Source of the DNA: UMGS1124 sp045541255 | GTDB lineage: Bacteria; Bacillota_I; Bacilli_A; RF39; UBA660 | NCBI GenBank assembly: GCA_045541255.1 | Contig: JAZQIU010000028.1 | Location: 1 to 11,655 of the forward strand | Direction: 5' to 3' | Length of the DNA: 11,655 nt | In this document: positions 1-6,867 of the stretch, one piece after another | Numbering within the stretch: position 1 is the stretch's first letter | Layout of the letters: each line of letters opens with the position of its first letter | The notes under the pieces: generated by a model | What the model was told of the DNA's origin: nothing | What the model saw: only the letters and a program-made list of their open reading frames with translations | Databases searched by the model: none | Program-made: the position numbers and the translations under genes

Positions 1-581
1 ATAATATAATAATGACTATAAAGATATGGTAAGTTAAAAATATAACTCATATCAAAATAAATATTGTCAAAAATAAAGTAATTACTATGCTCTAACAAAA
101 CATCAATTATCGCCAATATAATTAAGAATATAGCACAAGAAATAGACCTATTGTTAATCTTTACATCAATAAATTTAACAATCGACAAAATAAGCAGTGA
201 GACCATTACATAATTAATATATAGTTTTATTATAATGCCTATGTTTTCAAAAAAAAGATTGAAGTTCTGTACCATAATTGGAAAATTTAAAAAAGCACAT
301 AGCAATAATGTTACTGAAATTTCATATTTATTAATGCTTAACATCGCACTAAAAAAATTTTTCTTTCTAAGTGATATAGCCATACAATTTTGATGTTTAA
401 ATATCAATAAATTACTGAATAAAATTACTACTATTAAAAGATATCTAGCCGGTATTTGTGTTAACTTAGATACATATAATACGACAAAATCATTTGAAAT
501 ATCATTACCTATAAAACATCCAAGAATAATTACAATTAAAAAAGATAAAACTAATAATGGATCTTTTAAAATGTATTTCAT
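1..581 (-). CDS. Polytopic membrane protein, probable second ABC-2 type permease subunit (3' end beyond window)
   Basis: The frame starts at ATG 581..579 and stays open to the left edge, giving 193 complete codons, so the C-terminus is missing. The start overlaps the stop of the upstream permease gene as ATGA, and an AAAGGA ribosome binding site lies about 9 nt before it, inside that gene; translation is probably coupled. The product begins MKYILKDPLLVLSF and is almost entirely hydrophobic. I count about five candidate membrane spans, near residues 8-24, 45-58, 92-105, 125-145 and 153-170. A cytoplasmic-looking stretch near residues 72-80 (LRKKNFFSAM) resembles ENKRKTANML in the neighbouring permease, hinting at two related half-permeases. 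No ATPase motif is visible, so an ABC ATPase would have to lie further downstream. The membrane location is clear; the ABC-2 assignment is inferred from topology and neighbours. Confidence 0.7.
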   Translation of the reverse strand, partial: MKYILKDPLLVLSFLIVIILGCFIGNDISNDFVVLYVSKLTQIPARYLLIVVILFSNLLIFKHQNCMAISLRKKNFFSAMLSINKYEISVTLLLCAFLNFPIMVQNFNLFFENIGIIIKLYINYVMVSLLILSIVKFIDVKINNRSISCAIFLIILAIIDVLLEHSNYFIFDNIYFDMSYIFNLPYLYSHYYI

Positions 582-1390
582 ATTAATGTATCCTTTCTTT
601 TTAGATATACAATTAACAAAATTGAACTAAATATAACAATTAATCCAACACAACAAGCATATGATAACAAACTATATTGTGAAAAAGGTTGAAGACATTT
701 TATAAATGAAATATTTCCCAGACCAATAAGTGGAAATAATAATTCAGTTAAAATGACAAAACATAAAGGTATAAAGTAAACTACAATTTTATTTTTTACA
801 AAAAAAGATACAATGTACGAAAAAGCGACAAGTAATCCATACATAAGAGATACAAAAAAATTTATAGCTAATATAAAAATAATTGGATTACTTAATCTTA
901 TATTATCCAAAAACCATGTTGGTTGCAACGTTAAATGAAATGCTGTTTCTTGATAATACGTTATTGTATTTCCAGAACCGTAAATTAATAATAATAAAAT
1001 ATAATTAAACAAAAAACTAAAAAAGCAAATCAAAAAAGTAACGATTATAGATAGTAGGATTCTTGAAAATATATTTTTTTTATTATTTATTCGCATTGTT
1101 AGCATGTTAGCTGTCTTTCGTTTATTTTCCAAAAAATTGGAGTCGGCGAAAATCATTGAAAAAACTATAGGAAAAACAATTATAAGTAATGCATTTAAAG
1201 TAACTATTGGATTATATAAAATAAATTGATATTCACCAGAATGCATTTTTTCGTAAAATGCGCCTATTCGTATTGATTCATTCACGCATAAAATCACATG
1301 AATAAGATTTACAAAAATTGCAATAAAAATAGCAAAATAGAACTCTCGTTTATGAAATAAATAATTTATATTAAACTTCAATTCTTTCAT
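578..1390 (-). CDS. Polytopic membrane protein, ABC-2 type permease-like, 270 aa
   Basis: This 270-residue protein starts at ATG 1390..1388 with AAAGGA about 5 nt upstream and ends at TGA 580..578, so TGA is read as a stop here. It shows about six hydrophobic spans, near residues 18-36, 63-82, 109-137, 168-197, 201-225 and 243-263. The short charged stretch between spans 2 and 3 (ENKRKTANML, 88-97) is the sort of cytoplasmic loop or coupling helix seen in ABC-2 permeases of bacteriocin and antimicrobial-peptide exporters or immunity transporters. The size and six-span topology fit that fold. The gene lies behind the exported small protein, separated by an intrinsic terminator, and overlaps the next membrane gene by 4 nt. 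I infer that the two membrane proteins form one transporter. Family membership was judged by eye; another multi-pass family is possible. Confidence 0.75.
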   Translation of the reverse strand: MKELKFNINYLFHKREFYFAIFIAIFVNLIHVILCVNESIRIGAFYEKMHSGEYQFILYNPIVTLNALLIIVFPIVFSMIFADSNFLENKRKTANMLTMRINNKKNIFSRILLSIIVTFLICFFSFLFNYILLLLIYGSGNTITYYQETAFHLTLQPTWFLDNIRLSNPIIFILAINFFVSLMYGLLVAFSYIVSFFVKNKIVVYFIPLCFVILTELLFPLIGLGNISFIKCLQPFSQYSLLSYACCVGLIVIFSSILLIVYLKRKDTLI

Positions 1391-1415
1391 ATATTTCCTT
1401 TCTATTAAAATAAAA

Positions 1416-1444
1416 AATTAAGGTCCGGTCGTAAGACCTTAATT
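1416..1444 (-). terminator. Intrinsic terminator or attenuator between the secreted-protein gene and the permease genes
   Basis: Reading the minus strand, AATTAAGGTC (1444..1435) and GACCTTAATT (1425..1416) form a perfect 10-bp stem with a 9-nt loop, and a T run follows at once (A's at 1412-1417 on the plus strand). It starts 8 nt after the TAG stop of the exported protein and lies before the ribosome binding site of the 270-aa permease gene. The loop holds a second GACC, so a shorter GGTC/GACC pairing could compete with the full stem. Because no clear new promoter follows, I read it as a leaky terminator that keeps transporter mRNA below that of the secreted product. Confidence 0.72.
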
Positions 1445-1452
1445 ACACAACA

Positions 1453-1860
1453 CTAAAAGTATTGCCAATTACCAATTGTTGTGCCAGTATTTAAATTCCA
1501 TGAATTGTTACGGAAACGTGCTTGAACTTTTGTACCTGTACCATAATTATTATCGAAATGTACAACGAAATTTTGATTAGTCTGTGTTACAACAGTAGTT
1601 GTGTGCCAAGAATTCCATTTATCACTAGAGTTTTTTCCTCTTGCTTGAAATTGTAACGCATCATTATCTTTTCTACTTAAAATAATACCAGACATAGATG
1701 AACTTTGGTCTTTTGTTCTTTCAGATAATTCTTTCCATCCTTGTAAAATTGGAGTAGCTTCGGTAAAAGCCAAAGTTCCAGCACTTACTGATACAAAGCA
1801 CATCATTGCCAATACAAATGCAAATGTAGATATTTTCAAATATTTACTAATTTTTTTCAT
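1453..1860 (-). CDS. Exported small protein, cysteine-free mature region, bacteriocin-like context
   Basis: The chosen start is ATG 1860..1858, giving 135 residues, because AAGGAGGTG lies just before it at the right distance. An in-frame ATG at 1920 would add 20 residues, bury the signal peptide and lacks a good ribosome binding site. The N-terminus is a textbook signal peptide: KK at 2-3, a hydrophobic core at about 10-25, and a VSA|G cleavage site after residue 27. The mature part of about 108 residues has no cysteine, is rich in Trp, Asn, Ser and Thr, and ends GNWQYF; alternating residues such as KVQARF suggest beta strands. The composition and the following ABC-like membrane genes recall lactococcin-972-like or DUF2712-type secreted proteins, but I cannot assign it to either family. 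It could be a bacteriocin, a signal, or a transporter-associated surface protein. Export is well supported; function is unknown. Confidence 0.75.
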   Translation of the reverse strand: MKKISKYLKISTFAFVLAMMCFVSVSAGTLAFTEATPILQGWKELSERTKDQSSSMSGIILSRKDNDALQFQARGKNSSDKWNSWHTTTVVTQTNQNFVVHFDNNYGTGTKVQARFRNNSWNLNTGTTIGNWQYF

Positions 1861-1964
1861 TTTGCACCTCCTTCCTTTTTTACTAATATGAACTAGATCA
1901 AATTTTAAAGTAACGACCATTATTTAATAAAATGAAATACTGCCATTCCTATTAGTTGTCTTAT

Positions 1965-1973
1965 ATTTTATCA
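1965..1973 (-). promoter_or_regulatory. Possible extended -10 promoter for the secreted-protein cassette
   Basis: The minus strand reads TGATAAAAT (1973..1965), an extended -10 element (TGn) followed by TAAAAT, which matches TATAAT at five of six positions. It lies about 105 nt upstream of the start of the exported protein, in the only sizeable gap of the window. No convincing -35 hexamer sits 16-18 nt upstream, and the region is so A/T-rich that chance matches are expected. This is a weak call. Confidence 0.3.
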
Positions 1974-2048
1974 AATTTTTGTTAATTTGTATATAGTTTT
2001 ATAGTAAAAAAATAGAAAAAATAGAAAAATTCAAAATTTATATAAAAT

Positions 2049-2073
2049 AAAGAATATAACAAAATCATTCTTT
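2049..2073 (-). terminator. Weak terminator-like hairpin after the conjugation operon
   Basis: Just beyond the TAA stop of the 540-aa gene, the minus strand has AAAGAAT (2073..2067) and ATTCTTT (2055..2049), a perfect 7-bp inverted repeat with an 11-nt loop, followed by ATTTTATA. The stem has a single G-C pair and would be weak. Further T tracts follow (about 2009-2031). It may end or dampen operon transcription before the cargo genes, but readthrough is likely. Confidence 0.35.
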
Positions 2074-2075
2074 TA

Positions 2076-3698
2076 TTAATTTGCTTGAAAATAATTGAAT
2101 TGAGAGGTTTTTTCAAACTCATAAGCACTCCACATATCTGTATGATTTGTAGCAGGATCAACAATAACTACGTTATTTCCATCTATGCCTGTTACTGCTA
2201 CCCAATGTTGATTGCCTTCAGTTGCTCCTTTAACTTCTACAGTAAGATAATAGCCAAGATTAAAATACTGCGAAATAAGAGATAACTTTTCACTTCTTGT
2301 TTTACCTCTCAAATTAATATTCCCAACATATTTAAAACAAGGAACAACTTTATTAATCGAAGAATATTGTAAATTACCAATATTATCAAATCCTAAATTT
2401 TTATTAAGTTCTTCAACAAAAGTTCCAGGATTAAATGGAATTATCATTGAAGTATCAACTCCTGATTTTTGTATTAAAATAGCTATTGATGTCACTAAAC
2501 ATCCTATATCACCAATTGTACTTGATGTCGTACCAATTCTAATGTTAGACCACGGAGCATTCTTTTGCCTCCAACTAATGTATTCACCAGAATCCATCCC
2601 ATATATAACATTATTCCATAATGAAGAATAGTTATCACTTGCTAATTCATTGTATTGAGATATTTGCAATGGACTAAAATGATATTCTTTTTTCATTTGT
2701 TCAAATGTTTTTGAAAATACTTTTATATGAAGTACCTTTTTTTGCACCTCTTTTGGCATTTCTAAACTATTTGTTCCCTGCTCTATTGCTATTTCATCTT
2801 TAACTTCTGATGTAATTTTATTCATTTCCCAAAAGATATCTTTCAAAATCTGCTTTTTACTATTATTCATAGTTAAAACTTCTTGTTGATTTGTTCCATT
2901 TGATTGTTTAATGGTATAAACAAGTAATATATCTTTCCATATTGCCATACTACCATCTAATACATATTCATCATGCGGATTAGCATCTTGAATTTTTTGT
3001 AACGCATCAGCAAATTCTTGATTACACTCCATAATAGCATCTCGCATTGTTATTGAATTTGAATTTAATTTTTCATTAGAAAGAAATATTCCAAAAATAG
3101 AATTACATAAAAGACCTATTAAGCATATAAGAATTATAATAACTAATGCTATCCATCCTCCTGCAATAAGAGCAGATATCAATGCTTTAGTACCTGCAAT
3201 AATTGCTTTAATCGAAGATACTGTCACTTTAACTGCAGCTTTAATACCTACAACTGTTTTTCTAACAGTTTCCTGTGCCAGTTTTATAGCACGATTAGAT
3301 GTTTTAACAGTCTGTGTTGCAACCTTTTGTGTATTTTTTATTACTTGTTTTGTATTTTTAATACCCTTTGTTGCCTTTTTCAATTTTCTTATTTCAGTTA
3401 GTTTTGATTTAATAGTTTTAACTTTTGTCTTTGCTTTTTTTATATTTACTTTTGTTTCAATAACTGACTCTTTACCTTTTATATTAAACTTTGAAATAGT
3501 TTCATCTGCTATTCTATTAGAAGTAAATGATACTTTGTTACTAGCATATTCATTAATGTTATTATCACTATTATAAGCATTCTCTGATTTTTCTTTAACA
3601 TTAACAAGTACATCTTTTGTTCTTTCTATTGCAATAGCACTTTTATCTATTGACTTAATAGTTCCTTTAATTACATCTTTTGCTTTTATTTTAGACAT
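2076..3698 (-). CDS. T4SS membrane-anchored protein with C-terminal C39-like cysteine peptidase domain
   Basis: This 540-aa protein starts at ATG 3698, overlapping the VirB4 stop as TAATG with GGAG shortly upstream. Residues 1-170 are Lys-rich and helical; a membrane span follows at about 181-205 (GGWIALVIIILICLIGLL), then an extracellular middle region (about 215-368) with WKDILLVYTIK and KKQILKDIFWEMN. I recognise this part from the CHAP/NlpC-type wall hydrolases of Tn1549-like elements. From about 370 the protein departs from that pattern and looks like a C39_2-type papain-fold peptidase: Q378 in WRQ, C400 in IGDIGC, H498 in GNQHW and D514 in VIVDP are in the right order and spacing for the oxyanion Gln and the Cys-His-Asp triad. 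It probably acts outside the membrane at the conjugation channel, either opening the cell wall or cutting a protein. The substrate is unknown. Confidence 0.8.
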   Translation of the reverse strand: MSKIKAKDVIKGTIKSIDKSAIAIERTKDVLVNVKEKSENAYNSDNNINEYASNKVSFTSNRIADETISKFNIKGKESVIETKVNIKKAKTKVKTIKSKLTEIRKLKKATKGIKNTKQVIKNTQKVATQTVKTSNRAIKLAQETVRKTVVGIKAAVKVTVSSIKAIIAGTKALISALIAGGWIALVIIILICLIGLLCNSIFGIFLSNEKLNSNSITMRDAIMECNQEFADALQKIQDANPHDEYVLDGSMAIWKDILLVYTIKQSNGTNQQEVLTMNNSKKQILKDIFWEMNKITSEVKDEIAIEQGTNSLEMPKEVQKKVLHIKVFSKTFEQMKKEYHFSPLQISQYNELASDNYSSLWNNVIYGMDSGEYISWRQKNAPWSNIRIGTTSSTIGDIGCLVTSIAILIQKSGVDTSMIIPFNPGTFVEELNKNLGFDNIGNLQYSSINKVVPCFKYVGNINLRGKTRSEKLSLISQYFNLGYYLTVEVKGATEGNQHWVAVTGIDGNNVVIVDPATNHTDMWSAYEFEKTSQFNYFQAN

Positions 3699-6028
3699 TA
3701 TTGTTCTCCAGGTTTAGTTGTCATAAGTTTATATAATTTAGTATTTTTTGGGAACTTATTAACAAAAGGAACTAATGAACTACCTACTTTAATAAGTCCA
3801 CATCCTGCACCTACATTTGTAATATAATTCATTTGTAATTCTGATATATTTAATAATTTAGCAAGTTCTAATCTATCAGTACTTGCTTGATTTAACATAA
3901 CTATAAATTCAGAGTTTGCTAACATAGTTCTAGCAGTATGTGATTGCAATAAATCATCTACATTTTGAGTTATACCACTACAATATGCACCATACTTTCT
4001 TACTCTTTTCCATAAAGTAAATAAGAAGTTCGCAGAATACTCGTGTTGAAATAATAAATATATTTCATCAATAAATATAAATGTATTTCTACCACTTGCT
4101 CTATTCTTTGTAATTCTATTTAAAATACTATCTAATACTACTAACATACCTATTGGTAACAACTGTTTCCCTAAATCTAAAATATCATAACAAATCAATC
4201 TATTATCTGTATCTACATTTGTATTTTTAGCAAATGTATTTAAACTACCATCAGTAAATAATTCTATTGCTAGTGCAATTTCTTTTGCTTCTGGCTCATT
4301 TTGTTTTAATAATTCTTCTCTAAAATCTTGTAATGTAGGTGGAGTTCCTTGATAATTTCCTTGTTGATAATGTCTATAAACACTAGCAGTACATCTATCA
4401 ATTATACTCTTTTGCTTTGGACCTAAATTATTAGTTCCAATTAACTGCTCACATAAAGATAATATAAACTCTGATTTAAGTATTACAGGGTTTGCACCAT
4501 CTCCATACTCGCTATTTAAGTCCATAGCATTTATATGATTATCACTTGTAGAAGATATTTTAATTACTTCCCCACCTAAAGCATTTATAAGTGAACTATA
4601 TTCTCTTTCAGGGTCAATTACTATAACATCTGCATTTGGATTTCTTAACATTATATTAACTATTTCATTCTTACCCATAAATGATTTACCACTACCAGAA
4701 ACACCTAATATAAAACTATTACCATTTAATAGTTGTTTTCTATCTGCAACTATCATATTTTTACTTATAACATTTTGTCCATAATATATACCATCTTCGT
4801 GGTTAATCTCTTGAACTCTAAAAGGTATAAATACTGCAAGTGATTCAGTTGTTAATGTTCTTAATGTATTTATCTTTCTAACACCAAAAGGCATAGCAGT
4901 ATTTAGTCCATCCATTTGTTGCCATTTCAATATTGCTAACTGACATAAATGCTTTCTTGCAGTTGTTAATATACTTTCAGTATCAGTATCTAATTGTTCT
5001 TTAGTATCTGCAGTATGAACTAAAGTTAATACCGATACAAACATTCTCTGATCTCGTGTTGTTAAATCATCTAAAAACTCCTTACTTTCATTTCTTTGTT
5101 GTTCTAAATCATAAGGAATAACTGCACTAAAATTATTATTAGCATTTTGTCTTCGTTGCCAATTAGTAATATTTGTTTCTACCCCTAATCTTCTATTCTC
5201 TACTTCCCTTACTGCTTCATCCATAGGAATAGGTATTACATCTAAACTCATCATAAGATTTCTATTTATATCAGTTAATTCTGCTACCATAGTATCTTTG
5301 ATATAGTTTGCATATTCTTTTAAGAATAAAACTCTACCATACTTATTACCCATTTTAAAATAATCTTTATCCCACTCAAAAGTATCAGGACATATATAAT
5401 CTTTAAAACTATGTCCTTTTCTCATTGTTTTAATAGTATCAAACTCAAATAAGTTTTCTTCGCCTGTTCTATAAAAACTATGAAATATTCTTAATCTATC
5501 TACTGCATCTAATTCTACACATTTACTACCTAATCTTGAAAAATGATTTATTAAATCTGCACCAACACGATTAAAATAACTTCTAGCTTCTTCAATATCT
5601 TTTTTATTTACTGATACAGTTATATATTTTTCTTGTGTAATACTATTAGCACCTACTGTTTTATCTAATAGCATTTTATTATATTCTTCTCTATAAATAT
5701 CTAAATCATCATTATTCTTTGGTAATAAAATAGTATTTTCAAAATCTATTTTATTTAATCTTCTATTTAATATAGTTATTTTTGTGGTAGCACCAACTTC
5801 AAATGAATTTAAAAGTTCACTATATTCTAAAAACATTCCTTCCTTATCATTTTTACTTGCTACTGCATAATTTATATCACTAAATCTATAACATTTAGAA
5901 TATTTGTTTTTTCCTACTAGAAATATACCATCTTCCCATATTCTCTTAACAGGTATAACATCTTGAACATTATTAGGAACAACAAATTCTTCTTTATCTT
6001 GTTTAAATAGCGTTCTCAACGATTTCAT
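3698..6028 (-). CDS. virB4: VirB4/TraE-like type IV secretion ATPase
   Basis: I place the start at ATG 6028 (MKSLRTLFKQ), giving 776 residues, because AAAGGAGA lies about 8 nt upstream; the in-frame ATG at 6064 would add 12 residues deep inside the PrgI gene. The C-terminal half is a RecA-like motor: Walker A GVSGSGKS at 442-449, VIVIDPEREY at about 468-477, Walker B IFIDEIYLL with D654-E655, and the TQN motif at 687-689. The N-terminal 400 residues match the VirB4 region that docks on the inner-membrane complex. The length is usual for VirB4 of Gram-positive elements. The protein should power pilin handling and DNA transfer at the membrane with PrgI and VirB6. It overlaps the PrgI gene by 26 nt and the following gene by 1 nt, so the three are probably co-translated. 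All key motifs are intact. Confidence 0.95.
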   Translation of the reverse strand: MKSLRTLFKQDKEEFVVPNNVQDVIPVKRIWEDGIFLVGKNKYSKCYRFSDINYAVASKNDKEGMFLEYSELLNSFEVGATTKITILNRRLNKIDFENTILLPKNNDDLDIYREEYNKMLLDKTVGANSITQEKYITVSVNKKDIEEARSYFNRVGADLINHFSRLGSKCVELDAVDRLRIFHSFYRTGEENLFEFDTIKTMRKGHSFKDYICPDTFEWDKDYFKMGNKYGRVLFLKEYANYIKDTMVAELTDINRNLMMSLDVIPIPMDEAVREVENRRLGVETNITNWQRRQNANNNFSAVIPYDLEQQRNESKEFLDDLTTRDQRMFVSVLTLVHTADTKEQLDTDTESILTTARKHLCQLAILKWQQMDGLNTAMPFGVRKINTLRTLTTESLAVFIPFRVQEINHEDGIYYGQNVISKNMIVADRKQLLNGNSFILGVSGSGKSFMGKNEIVNIMLRNPNADVIVIDPEREYSSLINALGGEVIKISSTSDNHINAMDLNSEYGDGANPVILKSEFILSLCEQLIGTNNLGPKQKSIIDRCTASVYRHYQQGNYQGTPPTLQDFREELLKQNEPEAKEIALAIELFTDGSLNTFAKNTNVDTDNRLICYDILDLGKQLLPIGMLVVLDSILNRITKNRASGRNTFIFIDEIYLLFQHEYSANFLFTLWKRVRKYGAYCSGITQNVDDLLQSHTARTMLANSEFIVMLNQASTDRLELAKLLNISELQMNYITNVGAGCGLIKVGSSLVPFVNKFPKNTKLYKLMTTKPGEQ

Positions 6029-6389
6029 TAACTTTCTCCTTTCCTTTTTGTTCTGTATTTTCAATCTTATCTTTTAATAATTCATAATAATAATTAGTAG
6101 GTTTAAAAGTCATTCTTTTAGGAATTATAAACTCTGTTCTTAACCAAGCCATAATAAATTGTTCTGCTGGCATACCATTGTATTTATAAAATCCTAATAT
6201 TGCGAATGGTAATGCACCAAGCATACAAACCCACGATATAGTTTCTATTCCAAAAAACTTTTTACCTATAAAATATAAAATAACTGTCGTTATACAAGCA
6301 CATACAGAAAAAAAGAACTGCCTTAATGACAGTCCAAAATAAATATTTTCTGTATAATTTCTTATTTCTTTATTTATCTTTACTTCCAA
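6003..6389 (-). CDS. prgI: PrgI family conjugation membrane protein (VirB3-like position)
   Basis: This 128-aa protein begins at a TTG codon (6389..6387). The start is supported by an upstream AAAGGAAG and by the N-terminus MEVKINKEIRNYTENIYFGLSLRQ, which I recognise as the typical beginning of PrgI proteins in Tn1549-like elements. Two membrane spans lie at about 25-42 and 50-68, followed by a cytoplasmic stretch (AWLRTEFIIPKR, 81-92) and a charged tail. In Gram-positive type IV systems PrgI sits beside VirB4 and is thought to take the place of VirB3, anchoring the ATPase at the membrane. The gene overlaps the end of the 52-aa cysteine protein by 20 nt and the start of VirB4 by 26 nt. Confidence 0.9.
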   Translation of the reverse strand: MEVKINKEIRNYTENIYFGLSLRQFFFSVCACITTVILYFIGKKFFGIETISWVCMLGALPFAILGFYKYNGMPAEQFIMAWLRTEFIIPKRMTFKPTNYYYELLKDKIENTEQKGKEKVNEIVENAI

Positions 6390-6528
6390 TATTATCTTCC
6401 TTTCTTTTTTCTTCTTTTAAAATTATTATTTCAATTCTATAAAGTACACATTCATCATCTATACATTTATCGTGTATTGGACATTCTTCACAATAATTAG
6501 CTATTTCTAACAATATTATTTCTTCCAA
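6370..6528 (-). CDS. 52-aa four-cysteine protein, TTG start, possible metal binder
   Basis: A short frame from TTG 6528..6526 to TAA 6372..6370 encodes 52 residues. GAAAGG lies 9 nt before the TTG, and the gene exactly fills the gap between the 108-aa gene and PrgI, overlapping the latter by 20 nt. The core NYCEECPIHDKCIDDECVLY has the pattern C13-x2-C16-x5-C22-x4-C27, with a histidine at 19, and could bind zinc or an iron-sulfur cluster; a charged Lys/Glu tail follows. I recall similar cysteine-rich small hypotheticals in Firmicute mobile elements, but cannot name a family. The TAA of the 108-aa gene lies in the same frame only three codons upstream, so readthrough would fuse the two. The TTG start and small size make it easy to miss. 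Confidence 0.72.
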   Translation of the reverse strand: MEEIILLEIANYCEECPIHDKCIDDECVLYRIEIIILKEEKRKEDNIGSKDK

Positions 6529-6534
6529 AATATA

Positions 6535-6861
6535 TTACCTTTCTTGTTCTTTGTTTTTTGACTCTCCATTAAGATATTTAGTATATTCTTTTTTTATTTT
6601 ACTTTTATTAGTCTTAAGCCAACTTTCTAACATTTCATAAGTTGAATAATTAGTGTTTTGGTATTCTTCACTTTTTATAAAATGTCTTGATAAGTAATCG
6701 CAAAAATCATAACTAATATCACATTCAGGAGATTTAGAGTTTTTTAACATATCATTTAATAAATCATATCCTAATACAAAGTTTAAATAACTTATTTCGC
6801 ATTCTTCATTGTATTCATCTTTTGAAATAATAACTTCTGTATCTGTAAAAACTTTACCCAT
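6535..6861 (-). CDS. Small acidic soluble protein, unrecognised, 108 aa
   Basis: The gene starts at ATG 6861 with AAAGGTAGG about 5 nt upstream, a site that overlaps the end of the previous gene. The product begins MGKVFTDTEVIISKDEYNEE, is acidic in its first two thirds and basic near the end (SKIKKEYTKYLNG), and has no membrane span or signal peptide. Aromatic residues are frequent (YLNFVLGYDLL at 25-35, YSTYEMLESW at 72-81), suggesting a small helical fold. I do not recognise the family. It belongs to the operon by spacing (6 nt after the 153-aa gene, 6 nt before the 52-aa gene) and is presumably a cytoplasmic accessory of the element. Confidence 0.75.
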   Translation of the reverse strand: MGKVFTDTEVIISKDEYNEECEISYLNFVLGYDLLNDMLKNSKSPECDISYDFCDYLSRHFIKSEEYQNTNYSTYEMLESWLKTNKSKIKKEYTKYLNGESKNKEQER

Positions 6862-6867
6862 ATATAC

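Larger units (their letters stand above)
1921..2075. other. A/T-rich spacer between the conjugation operon and the cargo cassette
   Basis: Together with the cargo leader at 1861-1920, this is the longest non-coding stretch of the window. It holds the weak hairpin at 2049-2073, repeated T-rich units on the transcribed strand (TTTTTCTA-like, about 2009-2031), a small inverted repeat CAAATT/AATTTG, and the candidate promoter near 1965. No RNA gene, att-like repeat or insertion-sequence end was recognised. Confidence 0.5.

Noticed and set aside
578..1390. Possible use of TGA as tryptophan (Mollicute-type code), prompted by the low GC content.
   Set aside because: Tryptophan is encoded by TGG throughout, and the TGA at 580..578 fits a normal stop in an ATGA overlap.
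1861..1920. In-frame upstream extension of the exported protein to an ATG at 1920 (20 extra residues).
   Set aside because: It would bury the signal peptide and has no good ribosome binding site, while ATG 1860 has AAGGAGGTG directly upstream.
1907..1946. Imperfect direct repeat on the minus strand, ATGGCAGTATTT (1946..1935) and ATGGTCGTTACTTT (1920..1907), starts 26 nt apart; considered as a LytTR-like operator.
   Set aside because: Only part of each copy matches, the spacing does not clearly fit LytTR sites, and no regulator gene is present in the window.
1861..2075. Search of the spacer for a tRNA, riboswitch, att site or CRISPR-like repeat.
   Set aside because: Only A/T-rich simple sequence and short inverted repeats are seen; no cloverleaf, no conserved riboswitch core, no regularly spaced repeats.
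1982..2164. Minus-strand frame of 60 codons overlapping the end of the peptidase gene.
   Set aside because: It overlaps the well supported 540-aa gene in another frame, and its end is low-complexity Phe/Tyr from the T-rich spacer.
2085..2285. Plus-strand frame of 66 codons.
   Set aside because: It is antisense to the C39-like domain, which has an intact catalytic residue set; no ribosome binding site or family resemblance.
6029..6064. In-frame upstream extension of VirB4 to ATG 6064 (12 residues).
   Set aside because: ATG 6028 has a strong AAAGGAGA site; the extension lies inside PrgI and its residues are the translated ribosome binding region.
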